From contig NC_014831.1 of NCBI RefSeq assembly GCF_000184705.1, forward strand, positions 2,604,001 to 2,668,000: DNA of 64,000 nt. Reading direction: 5' to 3'. Below, in pieces: positions 50,911 to 60,908 of this stretch. This stretch comes from Thermaerobacter marianensis DSM 12885. GTDB taxonomy: Bacteria; Bacillota; Sulfobacillia; Thermaerobacterales; Thermaerobacteraceae. Each line of letters opens with the position of its first letter. Within the stretch, counting starts at the first letter, position 1. Below the pieces are notes generated by a model. It ran no database searches. It saw nothing but the letters and a program-made list of their open reading frames with translations, and had not been told where the DNA came from. Made by a program: the position numbers and the translations under genes.

Positions 50911-50940
50911 ATTATAGAGAGCGTGCCGCCGCGGTGTCAA
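50911..50940 (-). promoter_or_regulatory. Sigma-A promoter of the tRNA-Ala/leuS transcript
   Basis: Consensus -35 TTGACA (50935-50940) and -10 TATAAT (50911-50916) with an 18-base spacer, the best promoter in the window. It begins 41 bases after the rsfS stop. The transcript would start near 50904 and carry Stem I, tRNA-Ala, the antiterminator and leuS. Confidence 0.93.
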
Positions 50941-50980
50941 GGCGATGCGCGGCGCCGCCGCTTCGCCGCACCGCCGGCCC

Positions 50981-51346
50981 TCACGAGCCCGGCAGGGACT
51001 CCAGCTCCAGCCGCCGGGCATCGCCCCAGAGCCGCTCCAGAGCGTAATACTCGCGCTCCGCCGCCAGGAAGACGTGCAGCACCACGTCGTCGAAGTCCAG
51101 CAGTACCCACCGGGCCGCGTCGTATCCCTCGCGGTGGCTCGGCATCTGGCCCTGCTCCGCCAGGTCTTCCTCCACGCCGTCGGCGATGGCGCGCACGTGG
51201 ATGGGATTCTGCCCGTGACAGATGACGAAGTAGTCGGCGATCAGGGTGAGGCCCTCCATGTCGAGGATCACGACATCCGCCGCCTTCTTCGCCTCGGCCG
51301 CCCGCGCGATGGCCAGCGCCTTCTCCCGGCTGGTCAACCGCCTCAT
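50981..51346 (-). CDS. rsfS: Ribosomal silencing factor RsfS
   Basis: Binds ribosomal protein L14 and blocks subunit joining during starvation. 121 residues with the DUF143 signature KKAADVVILDMEGLTLIADYFVI and REGYDAARWVLLDFDDVVLHVFLAAEREYYALERLW. ATG at 51346 overlaps the LCP gene stop (ATGA); a TTG at 51337 with better ribosome spacing is an alternative. Last gene of the obg-nadD-yqeK-LCP-rsfS set. Confidence 0.96.
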   Translation of the reverse strand: MRRLTSREKALAIARAAEAKKAADVVILDMEGLTLIADYFVICHGQNPIHVRAIADGVEEDLAEQGQMPSHREGYDAARWVLLDFDDVVLHVFLAAEREYYALERLWGDARRLELESLPGS

Positions 51347-52692
51347 CCCTCCCTGGTGTGCGGTGCCGCCCCCGTGGCCGCACTGCCGGCGGCGCTGCCG
51401 GTAGCGGTCCCGGTAAAGTCTTGCCCTACGACGATGCGCGCGTCGACGCCCTCGGGCAGGTCCGCCGTCGTCTCGACCCGGACCGAGGCCGCGGCCGGAT
51501 CCAGCACCTGCCGCAGCCGCTCGCCCACGTCGGTGTCGCCGGGCCGGACCAGCACCGTGGTCTCCTGGAAGTCGAAACGGCCGGCATTGCCCACGGTGAC
51601 CACCTGGAAACCGTATCCGCGCAGCAGGTCGGCGGCGCTGCTGGCCGCACCCCGGCGCCCGTTGCCGTTGAGCACCTCCAGGCGCACCTGGGCGTTGGCC
51701 TCCACGTCGATGCCGGCCAGGATCTTCATCGCCTCGCGGCGGGCCTCCTCCGGTTCGACCAGCCAGTAACTCAAACCGTCCAGGTAGCCCGGCCGCCCCG
51801 GCAGGATGCCCATCTCCAGCGCCGACGGGTCGAACTTGGGCAGCAGGGCGACCAGCCCCAGCATGCGGCTGGTCGGCATGTCCGTCGTCACCTGGCGGCC
51901 CAGGGTGCTGGCCAGCTGGGGCAGCTTCAGGACGCCCTGCATGCTCAGCACCTTGTCCACCAGCGCCTTGAGGAACTGCTGCTGGCGCTGGATGCGGAAG
52001 ATGTCGCCGTCCTGGCGGTACCGCACGTACTGCAGCGCCTTGTCGCCGTCCAGCGTCTGGCATCCGGGCTGCAGGTCGATGCGCAGGTTCTGGCTGCGGG
52101 CGGTGTAGTGCATCGGCTTGTCGATGCAGACCTCGACGCCGCCCACGGCGTCCACCAGGGCCCGGAAGGCGTCGAAGTCGACCTCGACGAAGTAGTCGAT
52201 CTGGATGCCCAGGAAGTTCTCGACGGTCTCGGCGACCCGCCGCGCGCCGGCCCCGGGCCCTCCCTCGGCCTGGCCGTAGGCGTGGGCGTGGGCGATCTTC
52301 TCAGGCTCGGGCCGGCCGGGGATCTCCACCCGGGTGTCACGGGGGATGGACAGCAGGCCCACCCGGCCCGTGGCGGGGTTCACGTTGACCACCATGATGG
52401 TATCCGAACGCTGGGGCGCAGGGGGCTCACCGGCACCGGCCCCGGCATCCACCCCGAGCACCAGGATGTTGATCGGCCGGTCGGCCACCACGCCGGGCTG
52501 CTCTTGCGGCTGCGGATCCGGCGGGACCTGCTGCACGCTGCTGAAGAACCCGTAGAGGGTCGAACCCAGCCACCCGGCGGACACGACGCCGGCGGCCGCC
52601 AGCACCGCCGCCACCACCAGCAGCACCCGGCCGGCCTTGCGGCGCCGGCGCTTGGACTCTTCTTTCATGGGCCCAACCAGCGGCATGCTCAC
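51343..52692 (-). CDS. LytR-CpsA-Psr (LCP) family cell-wall ligase
   Basis: Membrane-bound phosphotransferase that attaches anionic polymers to peptidoglycan. 449 residues: short basic cytoplasmic tail, one membrane span (RVLLVVAAVLAAAGVVSAGWLGSTLYGFF), the LCP domain (NILVLGVD, RSDTIMVVNVNPATGRVGLLSIPRDTRVEIPG, KIAHAHAYG, GDKALQYVRYRQDGDIFRIQRQQQFLKAL) with its conserved Arg and Asp residues, and a C-terminal LytR_C domain (ANAQVRLEVLNGNGRRGAAS). GTG at 52692 has AAAGGAG 9 bases upstream. Placement between yqeK and rsfS is common in Clostridia. Confidence 0.94.
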   Translation of the reverse strand: MSMPLVGPMKEESKRRRRKAGRVLLVVAAVLAAAGVVSAGWLGSTLYGFFSSVQQVPPDPQPQEQPGVVADRPINILVLGVDAGAGAGEPPAPQRSDTIMVVNVNPATGRVGLLSIPRDTRVEIPGRPEPEKIAHAHAYGQAEGGPGAGARRVAETVENFLGIQIDYFVEVDFDAFRALVDAVGGVEVCIDKPMHYTARSQNLRIDLQPGCQTLDGDKALQYVRYRQDGDIFRIQRQQQFLKALVDKVLSMQGVLKLPQLASTLGRQVTTDMPTSRMLGLVALLPKFDPSALEMGILPGRPGYLDGLSYWLVEPEEARREAMKILAGIDVEANAQVRLEVLNGNGRRGAASSAADLLRGYGFQVVTVGNAGRFDFQETTVLVRPGDTDVGERLRQVLDPAAASVRVETTADLPEGVDARIVVGQDFTGTATGSAAGSAATGAAPHTREG

Positions 52693-52805
52693 GGTAAAAC
52701 GCTCCTTTTCGCGCAAAACGCCCTGCAGAGGGCCATTCGAGTTTTACTGCCATGGTACCGGGGCACCGGCAACCGGCACCAGGGCGATGGGTACCAGCGT
52801 CCCCT

Positions 52806-53456
52806 TTAGGACTTCGGTGCCGGTGCGCCGGTTCCCGCACCCGCGGCATCCCCCTGCAGCGGGCGCCTCTGCCGCCAGTGGTTGCGGGCCGCCACCGTCG
52901 CCGCCGGCAACCAGAACCCGTTGCGCAGGCAATAGCGGATCAGGTCGTCCAGGACGGCCGCCATGGCGGCATCCACGTCGCGAGCCGCCAGGCGGCGCAG
53001 TTCGTCGACGCCCGGATAGCGGCGGGCGGGCTCCAGCTTGTCGGCCAGGAAGACCAGACACCCCACGGGTCCCAGGCCGGGCCGGGCCGTGGTATGCCAG
53101 CGGATCGCCTCCAGGACCTCCGGGTCCCGGGCCAGACCGCGCCGGGCCGCTTCCCAGGCGGCCACGGGCCCGTGCAGCAGGATGGGATCGGCCCGCTCGG
53201 CCGCGTCGGGCTCCCACCCCGCCTGCCGGGCGGCAGCCAGCAGCGCTTCCGGGGACCGCTCCCGGGCCAGGTCGTGCAGCCAGGCGGCCAGTTCCACCCG
53301 CAGCGGGTCGACACCGTGACGGAAGGCCAGGTCCCGAGCCGTCTCCACCACCCGGGCCACGTGCTGGAACCGGGCGGGGCTCAGGACCGCCTCTGCGGCC
53401 TGGCGGGCCCGTTCCAGATCGGCGGAACCGGCGTCGCGCAGCGCGTGCCCGGTCAT
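52806..53456 (-). CDS. yqeK: HD-domain Ap4A hydrolase YqeK
   Basis: 216-residue HD-family enzyme; Bacillus YqeK cleaves diadenosine tetraphosphate symmetrically to ADP. Conserved elements: RFQHVARVVETARDLA (H32), LAAWLHDLARE (H61, D62), ILLHGPVAAW and IRWHTTARPG, VFLADKLEPAR. The C-terminal 25 residues are low-complexity. ATG at 53456 overlaps the nadD stop (ATGA), coupling it to nadD. Confidence 0.95.
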   Translation of the reverse strand: MTGHALRDAGSADLERARQAAEAVLSPARFQHVARVVETARDLAFRHGVDPLRVELAAWLHDLARERSPEALLAAARQAGWEPDAAERADPILLHGPVAAWEAARRGLARDPEVLEAIRWHTTARPGLGPVGCLVFLADKLEPARRYPGVDELRRLAARDVDAAMAAVLDDLIRYCLRNGFWLPAATVAARNHWRQRRPLQGDAAGAGTGAPAPKS

Positions 53457-54268
53457 GCCCGCCCCGCGCCTCCCCCGGCCGCACCGGCGGCGCTGCCTGG
53501 ACCTGCCCCGGGGGCACCGGCGGCCTCCCCCGCCCCCTCGGGGGCGCCGGAGGTGCCCGCCCGCCGGAGGGCGGCCGCCTCGCCGGCCCGCTCGCTGCCG
53601 GCTCCGGCCCCGCGCGGCCGGTACAGCCCGTACTTGTGCACGTAGTCCTCCACCGCCGCCGGGACCAGGTAGCGGATCGAGCGGCCTGCCGCCACCCGCT
53701 CCCGCAAATCCGTGGAGGAGATGCCGATCTCGGGGATGGGGAGGAGGTGGACCCTGGCCCGCCGGGCCGCAGGCAGGCTGTCGAGGAACCGCTGCAAGGC
53801 CTCACCGGGCAATCCGGGGCGGGTGACGACGATCAGCTGGCAGGCATCCAGCAGGCCCAGGCCGCCCCGCCACGACGGCAGGGTGACCACCGAATCGGCG
53901 CCGGCGATGAAGTAGACCGTGGCCTCCGGCCCGGCCATGGCGGAGAGCTGGCGCAGGGTGTCGATGGTGTACGAGGGGCCTTCCCGGTCCAGTTCCAGGC
54001 GGGTGGTGTAGAAGTAGGGGTTGCCGGCAGTGGCCAGCACCGTCATCCGGTAGCGGTGCTCGGCGTCGCTGACCGCCGCGGGATCCTTGTGGGGCGGCCG
54101 GCCGGCGGGGACGAACAGCACCCGGTCCAGGCGAAAGTGGGTCCGGGCGGCTTCCGCCGCCACCAGATGCCCGATGTGGATCGGGTCGAAGGTCCCTCCG
54201 AGCACGCCCAGTTGCAGCGGCCGGCCGTCCCGCCGGGGCGCCAGCCACTCCTCAAGCCCTCTGGCCAC
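53453..54268 (-). CDS. nadD: Nicotinate-nucleotide adenylyltransferase
   Basis: Converts nicotinate mononucleotide and ATP to deamido-NAD+. 271 residues with the nucleotidyltransferase motif GGTFDPIHIGH (24-34) and C-terminal ISSTDLRERV. A Gly/Ala-rich tail of about 50 residues follows the last conserved region. GTG at 54268 has GAGGAGG upstream. An ATG at 54472 overlapping the obg stop (ATGA) is also in frame and would add 68 unconserved residues; I prefer the internal start. Confidence 0.95.
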   Translation of the reverse strand: MARGLEEWLAPRRDGRPLQLGVLGGTFDPIHIGHLVAAEAARTHFRLDRVLFVPAGRPPHKDPAAVSDAEHRYRMTVLATAGNPYFYTTRLELDREGPSYTIDTLRQLSAMAGPEATVYFIAGADSVVTLPSWRGGLGLLDACQLIVVTRPGLPGEALQRFLDSLPAARRARVHLLPIPEIGISSTDLRERVAAGRSIRYLVPAAVEDYVHKYGLYRPRGAGAGSERAGEAAALRRAGTSGAPEGAGEAAGAPGAGPGSAAGAAGGGAGRA

Positions 54269-54468
54269 CGGTATCCTCCTCTTGTCGCCCGCCGCCGACC
54301 GTTCCGCGCTGGCGGGCGCGGCCATCCCGCGCGGCCGGCCGGGCGCCCCGGCCCGGCATGCCCGGCACGACGCGGAGCGGCCGATCCTCTCCCGCCGGTT
54401 CCTCGCCGTCGCTTTGCGGGCACGGCGACCCGCACCGCCCCCGAATGCACCGGGCGCGAAGGCTGCGG

Positions 54469-56522
<2,054 letters not shown>

Positions 56523-56616
56523 CAGGATCCCCCCGCCCCGGGCACGCCCCGAATAGCAAAAAGCCCCCGCTGAACCGGTGCCGGCCGCAGCGGAGGCGCC
56601 TCCCGCGCGAATGGCT

Positions 56617-56925
56617 TCAGTCGGCCGCGATCTGGACGGTCTTGTCCGCCGGGAGGGGCATCACGTTGACCACCCGGCGGCCGCCGCGGGTGCCGAACGT
56701 CACCACGCCGTCGATCAGGGCGAACAGGGTGTCGTCACCGCCCCGGCCCACGTGCTTGCCGGGGTGGAACTTGGTCCCGCGCTGCCGCACCAGGATGGTG
56801 CCGGCCCGCACCACCTGCCCCTCGTACCGCTTGACGCCCAGGTACTTGGGGTTGCTGTCGCGGCCGTTGCGGGTGCTGCCGCCGCCCTTCTTGTGAGCAA
56901 AGAGCTGCAGGTGGATCCGGCGCAT
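56617..56925 (-). CDS. rpmA: 50S ribosomal protein L27
   Basis: 102 residues, near the peptidyl-transferase centre. Carries the Firmicutes-type N-terminal extension MRRIHLQLF before [15 protein letters not shown]; the extension is removed by the Prp protease after Phe9, exposing the functional N-terminus. The match to the usual LQFFA site is close but has Leu for the first Phe. ATG at 56925 follows GGGAGGTGAAGTCC, overlapping nothing, five bases after the prp stop. Confidence 0.98.
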   Translation of the reverse strand: MRRIHLQLFAHKKGGGSTRNGRDSNPKYLGVKRYEGQVVRAGTILVRQRGTKFHPGKHVGRGGDDTLFALIDGVVTFGTRGGRRVVNVMPLPADKTVQIAAD

Positions 56926-56930
56926 GGACT

Positions 56931-57275
56931 TCACCTCCCTCCGGCATTGCGCTCCTCCACGCGCACGTAGTCGTCGTAGTCGCTGGCGATGGCCTGGATG
57001 CCGACGCGCGCCGTCTCCAGGATGGCCTGGGCGGCCCGGTGGACGTCGGGCGGCACCGCCGCCGGCAGTTGGCAGACCAGCCGGCCCTCCTCGTCCAGCT
57101 CCACGTCGGGCACCAGGTGCAGGACCTCTTCGAGGCCCAGGATGGCCGCCTGGCTCAGGGCCGACACGGCAGCGCAGACGATGTCCTCGCCGCGGTCGGC
57201 GAACCCGGCGTGGCCGGTGATCTCAAACCGGGTGATGGCGCCCTGTCCGTCGCGGTAGAACACGGCCCGGATCAC
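56931..57275 (-). CDS. prp: Ribosomal-processing cysteine protease Prp
   Basis: 114-residue protease (YsxB) that trims the L27 N-terminus. The active-site His22 and Cys34 are present in [23 protein letters not shown] at 57275 is 3 bases after the rplU stop. The arrangement rplU-prp-rpmA places the protease beside its substrate. Confidence 0.96.
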   Translation of the reverse strand: MIRAVFYRDGQGAITRFEITGHAGFADRGEDIVCAAVSALSQAAILGLEEVLHLVPDVELDEEGRLVCQLPAAVPPDVHRAAQAILETARVGIQAIASDYDDYVRVEERNAGGR

Positions 57276-57278
57276 GGT

Positions 57279-57590
57279 TCACGCCTCGATGCGGTCGATC
57301 TTCACCCGGGTGAAGGGCTGGCGATGACCCCGCTTGCGCCGGTAGTTCACCTTGGGCCGGTATTTGAACACGATGATCTTGCGGCTGCGGCCGTGGCCCA
57401 GCACGTGGCCCGTGACCCGTGCACCCTCGACCACCGGCGTGCCGATGCGGAAGTCGTCGCCCTGCTTGACGGCCAGGACCCGGTCGAACACCACCGTGTC
57501 GTTCTCGGCCGCCGGCAGCTTCTCCAGGATCAGGACGTCGCCCTCCTGCACCCGGTACTGCTTGCCGCCCGTCTCGATGATGGCGTACAT
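57279..57590 (-). CDS. rplU: 50S ribosomal protein L21
   Basis: 103 residues, binds 23S rRNA with L20. [20 protein letters not shown] and [25 protein letters not shown] are characteristic. ATG at 57590 follows GGGGTGACGCC. First gene of the rplU-prp-rpmA-spo0B-obg unit, driven by its own promoter and leader. Confidence 0.98.
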   Translation of the reverse strand: MYAIIETGGKQYRVQEGDVLILEKLPAAENDTVVFDRVLAVKQGDDFRIGTPVVEGARVTGHVLGHGRSRKIIVFKYRPKVNYRRKRGHRQPFTRVKIDRIEA

Positions 57591-57649
57591 GGCGTCACCC
57601 CGCCTCCACCTGGCTACGTCGCCCGGTCGCCGTCGTCCTTGCCTTGCCC

Positions 57650-57702
57650 GTGCAGGAAAAAGGCAGAAAAAGGGGCCCCCGCGATGCCGGGGCCTTGACA
57701 GC
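57650..57702 (-). promoter_or_regulatory. rplU leader with terminator-like attenuator
   Basis: About 10 bases after the predicted transcript start the minus strand forms a GC hairpin (GGCCCC pairing GGGGCC, 57674-57679 with 57689-57694, or an overlapping CCCCG/CGGGG stem) followed by CCTTTTTCTGCCTTTTTCC. A further 60 bases lead to the rplU start. Firmicutes have an L21 leader family at this place, but I could not match its consensus. It may be an autoregulatory attenuator. Confidence 0.5.
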
Positions 57703-57708
57703 GCTAGT

Positions 57709-57738
57709 ATTCTAGTCGCCGGCGCCCGGGGGTGTCAA
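57709..57738 (-). promoter_or_regulatory. Sigma-A promoter of the rplU operon
   Basis: -35 TTGACA (57733-57738), 18-base spacer, -10 TAGAAT (57709-57714). Lies between the rng stop and rplU. Confidence 0.88.
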
Positions 57739-57795
57739 GGCAAGCGGCGCCGGGCGCGTACGGTCGGAGCACCGCCGTCTCCCGGCAGGCGGCCT

Positions 57796-59493
57796 TCAGG
57801 ACACCACCCGCGCCCGGGCGTAGGTCCGATAGGCGCGGGTGATCTCCACCACCACCCGCTGGCCCACCCGGTCGCCGGCGCCCTGGATGTCGATGACGTA
57901 CCCCTCCAGCCGCGCGATGCCGTCGGCCTCGTTGGTGGCGTGCCGCTCCTCCACCTCCAGTTCCAGGCGCTGTCCGGCGTGAACGGGCAGCGCCTGGCGC
58001 TCCACCTCCTCCCGGCTGCCCAGGGCCACCAGGTTCATGGCCTCCAGGTGGACGTCGTCGCGGCCGCGGATGAACACGCTGCGCCCCGTCTCCCGCTCCA
58101 GCTCCCGCAGGTTGGCGCCGCCCGCGCCGATGAGCAGCGACGCCACCGACGGGTGGACCTCCACCAGGATGGCCTCGCTGGCGGAATGGCGCAGGATGCG
58201 CTTGATCTCCCGCCGCACCCGGCGCGCCGCGCTCTCCTCGCTGAGCACCCGGCCGCGCCCGTCGCAGTAGGGGCACTCCCGGGTGAGCTGTTCGAGCAGG
58301 CTACGGCGACCCTTCTTGCGCGTCATCTCGACCAGGCCCAGGCTGGTGATCCCCAGCACCGTAGCCTTGGTGTGGTCCCGGGCCAGGTGGCGCTCCAGTT
58401 CCTGGACCACCCGCTGGCGGTGGGACGGTTCCTCCATGTCGATGAAGTCGATGACGATGATGCCGCCGATGTCGCGCAGGCGAAGCTGCCGGGCGATCTC
58501 CGCCGCCGCCTCCATGTTGGTCCGGAAGACCGTGTCGGCCAGGTTCTTGGAGCCGACGAACTTGCCGGTGTTGACGTCGATGGCGGTCAGGGCCTCGGTC
58601 TGGTCGATCACCAGGTAGCCGCCACTCTTCAGCCACACCCGCCGCTTGAGGGCGCGCTCGATCTCCTCGTTGATGCCGTATTGCTCGAAGAGGCCCGCCT
58701 CCCGGTTCTGGTAGAGGTGCACCCGGTCGCGCAGCGGCGAGGCGAAGGCGGCCATGAGGTCCAGCATCCGGCGGTACTCGGTGGGGTCGTCGATCCACAC
58801 CTCGTCGACCTCGGGCGTCAGCATGTCCCGGACCACCCGGAAGACCAGGCCCAGGTCGCGGTAGAGCAGGACCGGCGCCCGCTCGCGGCGGGCGCGGCGC
58901 TGGATGTCGGCCCACAGCCGGGTCAGGTACTCCACGTCGCCCCGCAGCTCGGCCTCGCTTCGGCCCTCGGCGGCGGTGCGGACGATCAGGCCGGCGCCTG
59001 GCGGCTGCAGGCTCTGGGCCAGCTGCTTGAGCCGCTGGCGCTCCTTCTCGTCGTGGATGCGGCGGGAGACGCCCACGTAGTCGACCCCGGGCATCAGCAC
59101 CAGCAGCCGGCCCGGCAGGGTCAAGTGGCGGGTCACCCGCGCGCCCTTGTTGCCCGTGGGCTCCTTGACGATCTGGACGATGATCTCCTGACCGGGATGG
59201 AGGAGGTCGGTGATGGCGGCATGGCGGAGGTCGTCGGGCAGGTCGTCGTCCTCGGCATCCTCCCCGCGGGGCACCGCGTCGGCGACGTAGAGGAAGGCGT
59301 TGCGCTCCAGCCCGATGTTGACGAACGCGGCCTGCATGCCGGGGAGCACGTTCTCGACTTTGCCCTTGTAGACGTTGCCCGCCACCCGCTGGTTGGAGGG
59401 CCGCTCGTGGTAGATCTCGACCAGGCGATCGTCCTCCAGCACGGCGACCCGCGTCTCGTCGGGTTCCACCGTGACCAGGATGGATTTGCGCAT
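57796..59493 (-). CDS. rng: Ribonuclease E/G family protein
   Basis: Endoribonuclease of the RNase G type: 565 residues, with an S1 domain near the N-terminus (GNVYKGKVENVLPGMQAAFVNIG), the catalytic DNase I-like domain with acidic AIDVNTGKF and IIVIDFIDME, the zinc-link CPYC, and a small C-terminal domain. It lacks the long scaffold tail of E. coli RNase E. Acts in rRNA and mRNA processing. ATG at 59493 with GGAG upstream. Sits between spoIVFB and rplU, as in many Clostridia. The C-terminal 80 residues form an extra TRAM-like beta domain (GQRLELEVEERHATNEADGIARLEGYVI). Confidence 0.95.
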   Translation of the reverse strand: MRKSILVTVEPDETRVAVLEDDRLVEIYHERPSNQRVAGNVYKGKVENVLPGMQAAFVNIGLERNAFLYVADAVPRGEDAEDDDLPDDLRHAAITDLLHPGQEIIVQIVKEPTGNKGARVTRHLTLPGRLLVLMPGVDYVGVSRRIHDEKERQRLKQLAQSLQPPGAGLIVRTAAEGRSEAELRGDVEYLTRLWADIQRRARRERAPVLLYRDLGLVFRVVRDMLTPEVDEVWIDDPTEYRRMLDLMAAFASPLRDRVHLYQNREAGLFEQYGINEEIERALKRRVWLKSGGYLVIDQTEALTAIDVNTGKFVGSKNLADTVFRTNMEAAAEIARQLRLRDIGGIIVIDFIDMEEPSHRQRVVQELERHLARDHTKATVLGITSLGLVEMTRKKGRRSLLEQLTRECPYCDGRGRVLSEESAARRVRREIKRILRHSASEAILVEVHPSVASLLIGAGGANLRELERETGRSVFIRGRDDVHLEAMNLVALGSREEVERQALPVHAGQRLELEVEERHATNEADGIARLEGYVIDIQGAGDRVGQRVVVEITRAYRTYARARVVS

Positions 59494-59855
59494 GGAAAAA
59501 CCACTCCAAACTTGTAGATAACCTTAGTTTAATCCATCGCCGGGACCCGCTCCATTGGTCCCGCCGCCGCGTCGTGGGTGCCCCCGCAGCGCTCCCTTCG
59601 CCCCGCCCCCCGGTCGGGGCAGAACCCCGTATCGGAAGGAACCCTCATGGAGAAATATGGCGGCACCACCGGCCGGCGATGCGGGGGCGAGCGCCCTGCT
59701 TGCGAGCCGGTTCTTCCGCCACGGAGCGGCGTGCGGAGAGGGCCACGACCGGTTTGCCGGAGTGGACGGCCGTCACCGCAACGGGTGCACGGGCCGGTTC
59801 GCCCCAGCGGACCAGCAGGCGGGGACGGCCGGGGCGGGTAGGGGCCCGGACCCGT
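59494..59855 (-). other. Intergenic gap spoIVFB-rng, no gene recognised
   Basis: 362 bases. The low end, next to rng, is AT-richer (around 59505-59535) and probably holds the rng promoter, but no clear -35/-10 pair was found. A small plus-strand frame from ATG 59647 has GGAAGG upstream but no recognisable product. No strong terminator was seen after spoIVFB. Confidence 0.55.
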
Positions 59856-60737
59856 TTACGCGCGCCACTCCAGCAGGTCGCGCAGCGGGGCATCGAGCCC
59901 CAGGTGGAGGATGCCGCGCAGCAGGAGGCCCTCGTCCAGCTCGCCCAGGGGGCGCTGCTGCTCGTCGACCACCACGATCTCGTGGTAGCTGCCGGGGCGC
60001 AGGGCTTCGGCCACCTGGCGCAGGCTGGCGGTCTCCAGGGCGATCAGCCGGTGCACCGGCAAGATCCCCGCCCGGCGCAGCCGGCCGCGCTTGGTCCAAA
60101 GGCCCCGCAGGGCCGTCACGCCCACCCACTGCTCCTCCCGCGCCGTCCCGACCCAGATGGTGATGGCGGCGGCCAGGAGGTGGGGCGCCAGCACCCGCCA
60201 GTAGAACGCGAGAACCGTGGCGGCCGCCAGGCCCACGGCCACCGTGCGCCCCAGCCGGCCCAGCAGCGCCACCGCCGGCCTCGGCCCGCGGGTGCGCTTG
60301 AGGAAGGCCAGCAGGATGCGCCCGCCGTCTAAAGGGAGGGCGGGCAGCAGGTTGAAGAGGGCCATGGCCAGGTTGGCGGCCTGGAAGGGGGCGACCCACG
60401 GTCCTGCCAGCCAGCCGGCCTGGTGCAGGGCGATGCTGAGGGCGAGGAGCAGCAGGTTGTTGAGGGGACCGGCCAGGGCCACGACGGCTTCCACCAGCGG
60501 CTCGCGGCGCCCGGGGCCGCGGATGTCCACCACGGCGCCGTAGGGGAGCAGTTCGATGCGGGCGATCTCCAGACCGCACAGGCGGGCCGCCACCAGGTGG
60601 GCCAGCTCGTGGGTCGCCAGCACGGCCAGCAGGAGGAGCAGCTGCCCCGGCAATCCCAGGGCGGCCGCCAGGGCCACCAGGACCAGCAGCAGCGGATGGA
60701 CGAACACGGCCACGCCCAGGATGCTGCCCAGGTGCAG
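59856..60737 (-). CDS. spoIVFB: Site-2 protease SpoIVFB (M50)
   Basis: Membrane metalloprotease that processes pro-sigma-K. 293 residues when started at CTG 60737: zinc motif HELAH (43-47), second motif LPALPLDGGR with Asp near 137, six hydrophobic segments and a C-terminal CBS domain (VHRLIALETASLRQVAEALRPGSYHEIVVVDEQQRPLG). The start is unsettled: the conserved N-terminus HLGSILGVAVFVHP begins right after this CTG, which has GAGGAGG 9 bases upstream, while the nearest in-frame GTG (60884) would add 49 unconserved residues with no ribosome site. Follows spoIVFA as in Bacillus. Confidence 0.9.
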   Translation of the reverse strand: MHLGSILGVAVFVHPLLLVLVALAAALGLPGQLLLLLAVLATHELAHLVAARLCGLEIARIELLPYGAVVDIRGPGRREPLVEAVVALAGPLNNLLLLALSIALHQAGWLAGPWVAPFQAANLAMALFNLLPALPLDGGRILLAFLKRTRGPRPAVALLGRLGRTVAVGLAAATVLAFYWRVLAPHLLAAAITIWVGTAREEQWVGVTALRGLWTKRGRLRRAGILPVHRLIALETASLRQVAEALRPGSYHEIVVVDEQQRPLGELDEGLLLRGILHLGLDAPLRDLLEWRA

Positions 60738-60908
60738 GGGCCCTCGCCTCCTCGCAGGCGGGTACGGGCGCCGCCGGCCGGCGGCCACGGGCCAGGGCGG
60801 GCCGCAGCGCGCGACGGCGCCAGGCCCCGTCGCGGGCGGGGTGGGGCGGCACGGCGCGGTGTGGCATCGCGGAGGCGCCGGCACCGCGCCACGTGCCTTG
60901 CATCCCCG

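Noticed and set aside
59647-59841. Plus-strand small ORF starting MEKYGG with GGAAGG upstream
   Set aside because: Product is Arg/Pro/Gly-rich and unrecognisable, typical of noise in this GC range.
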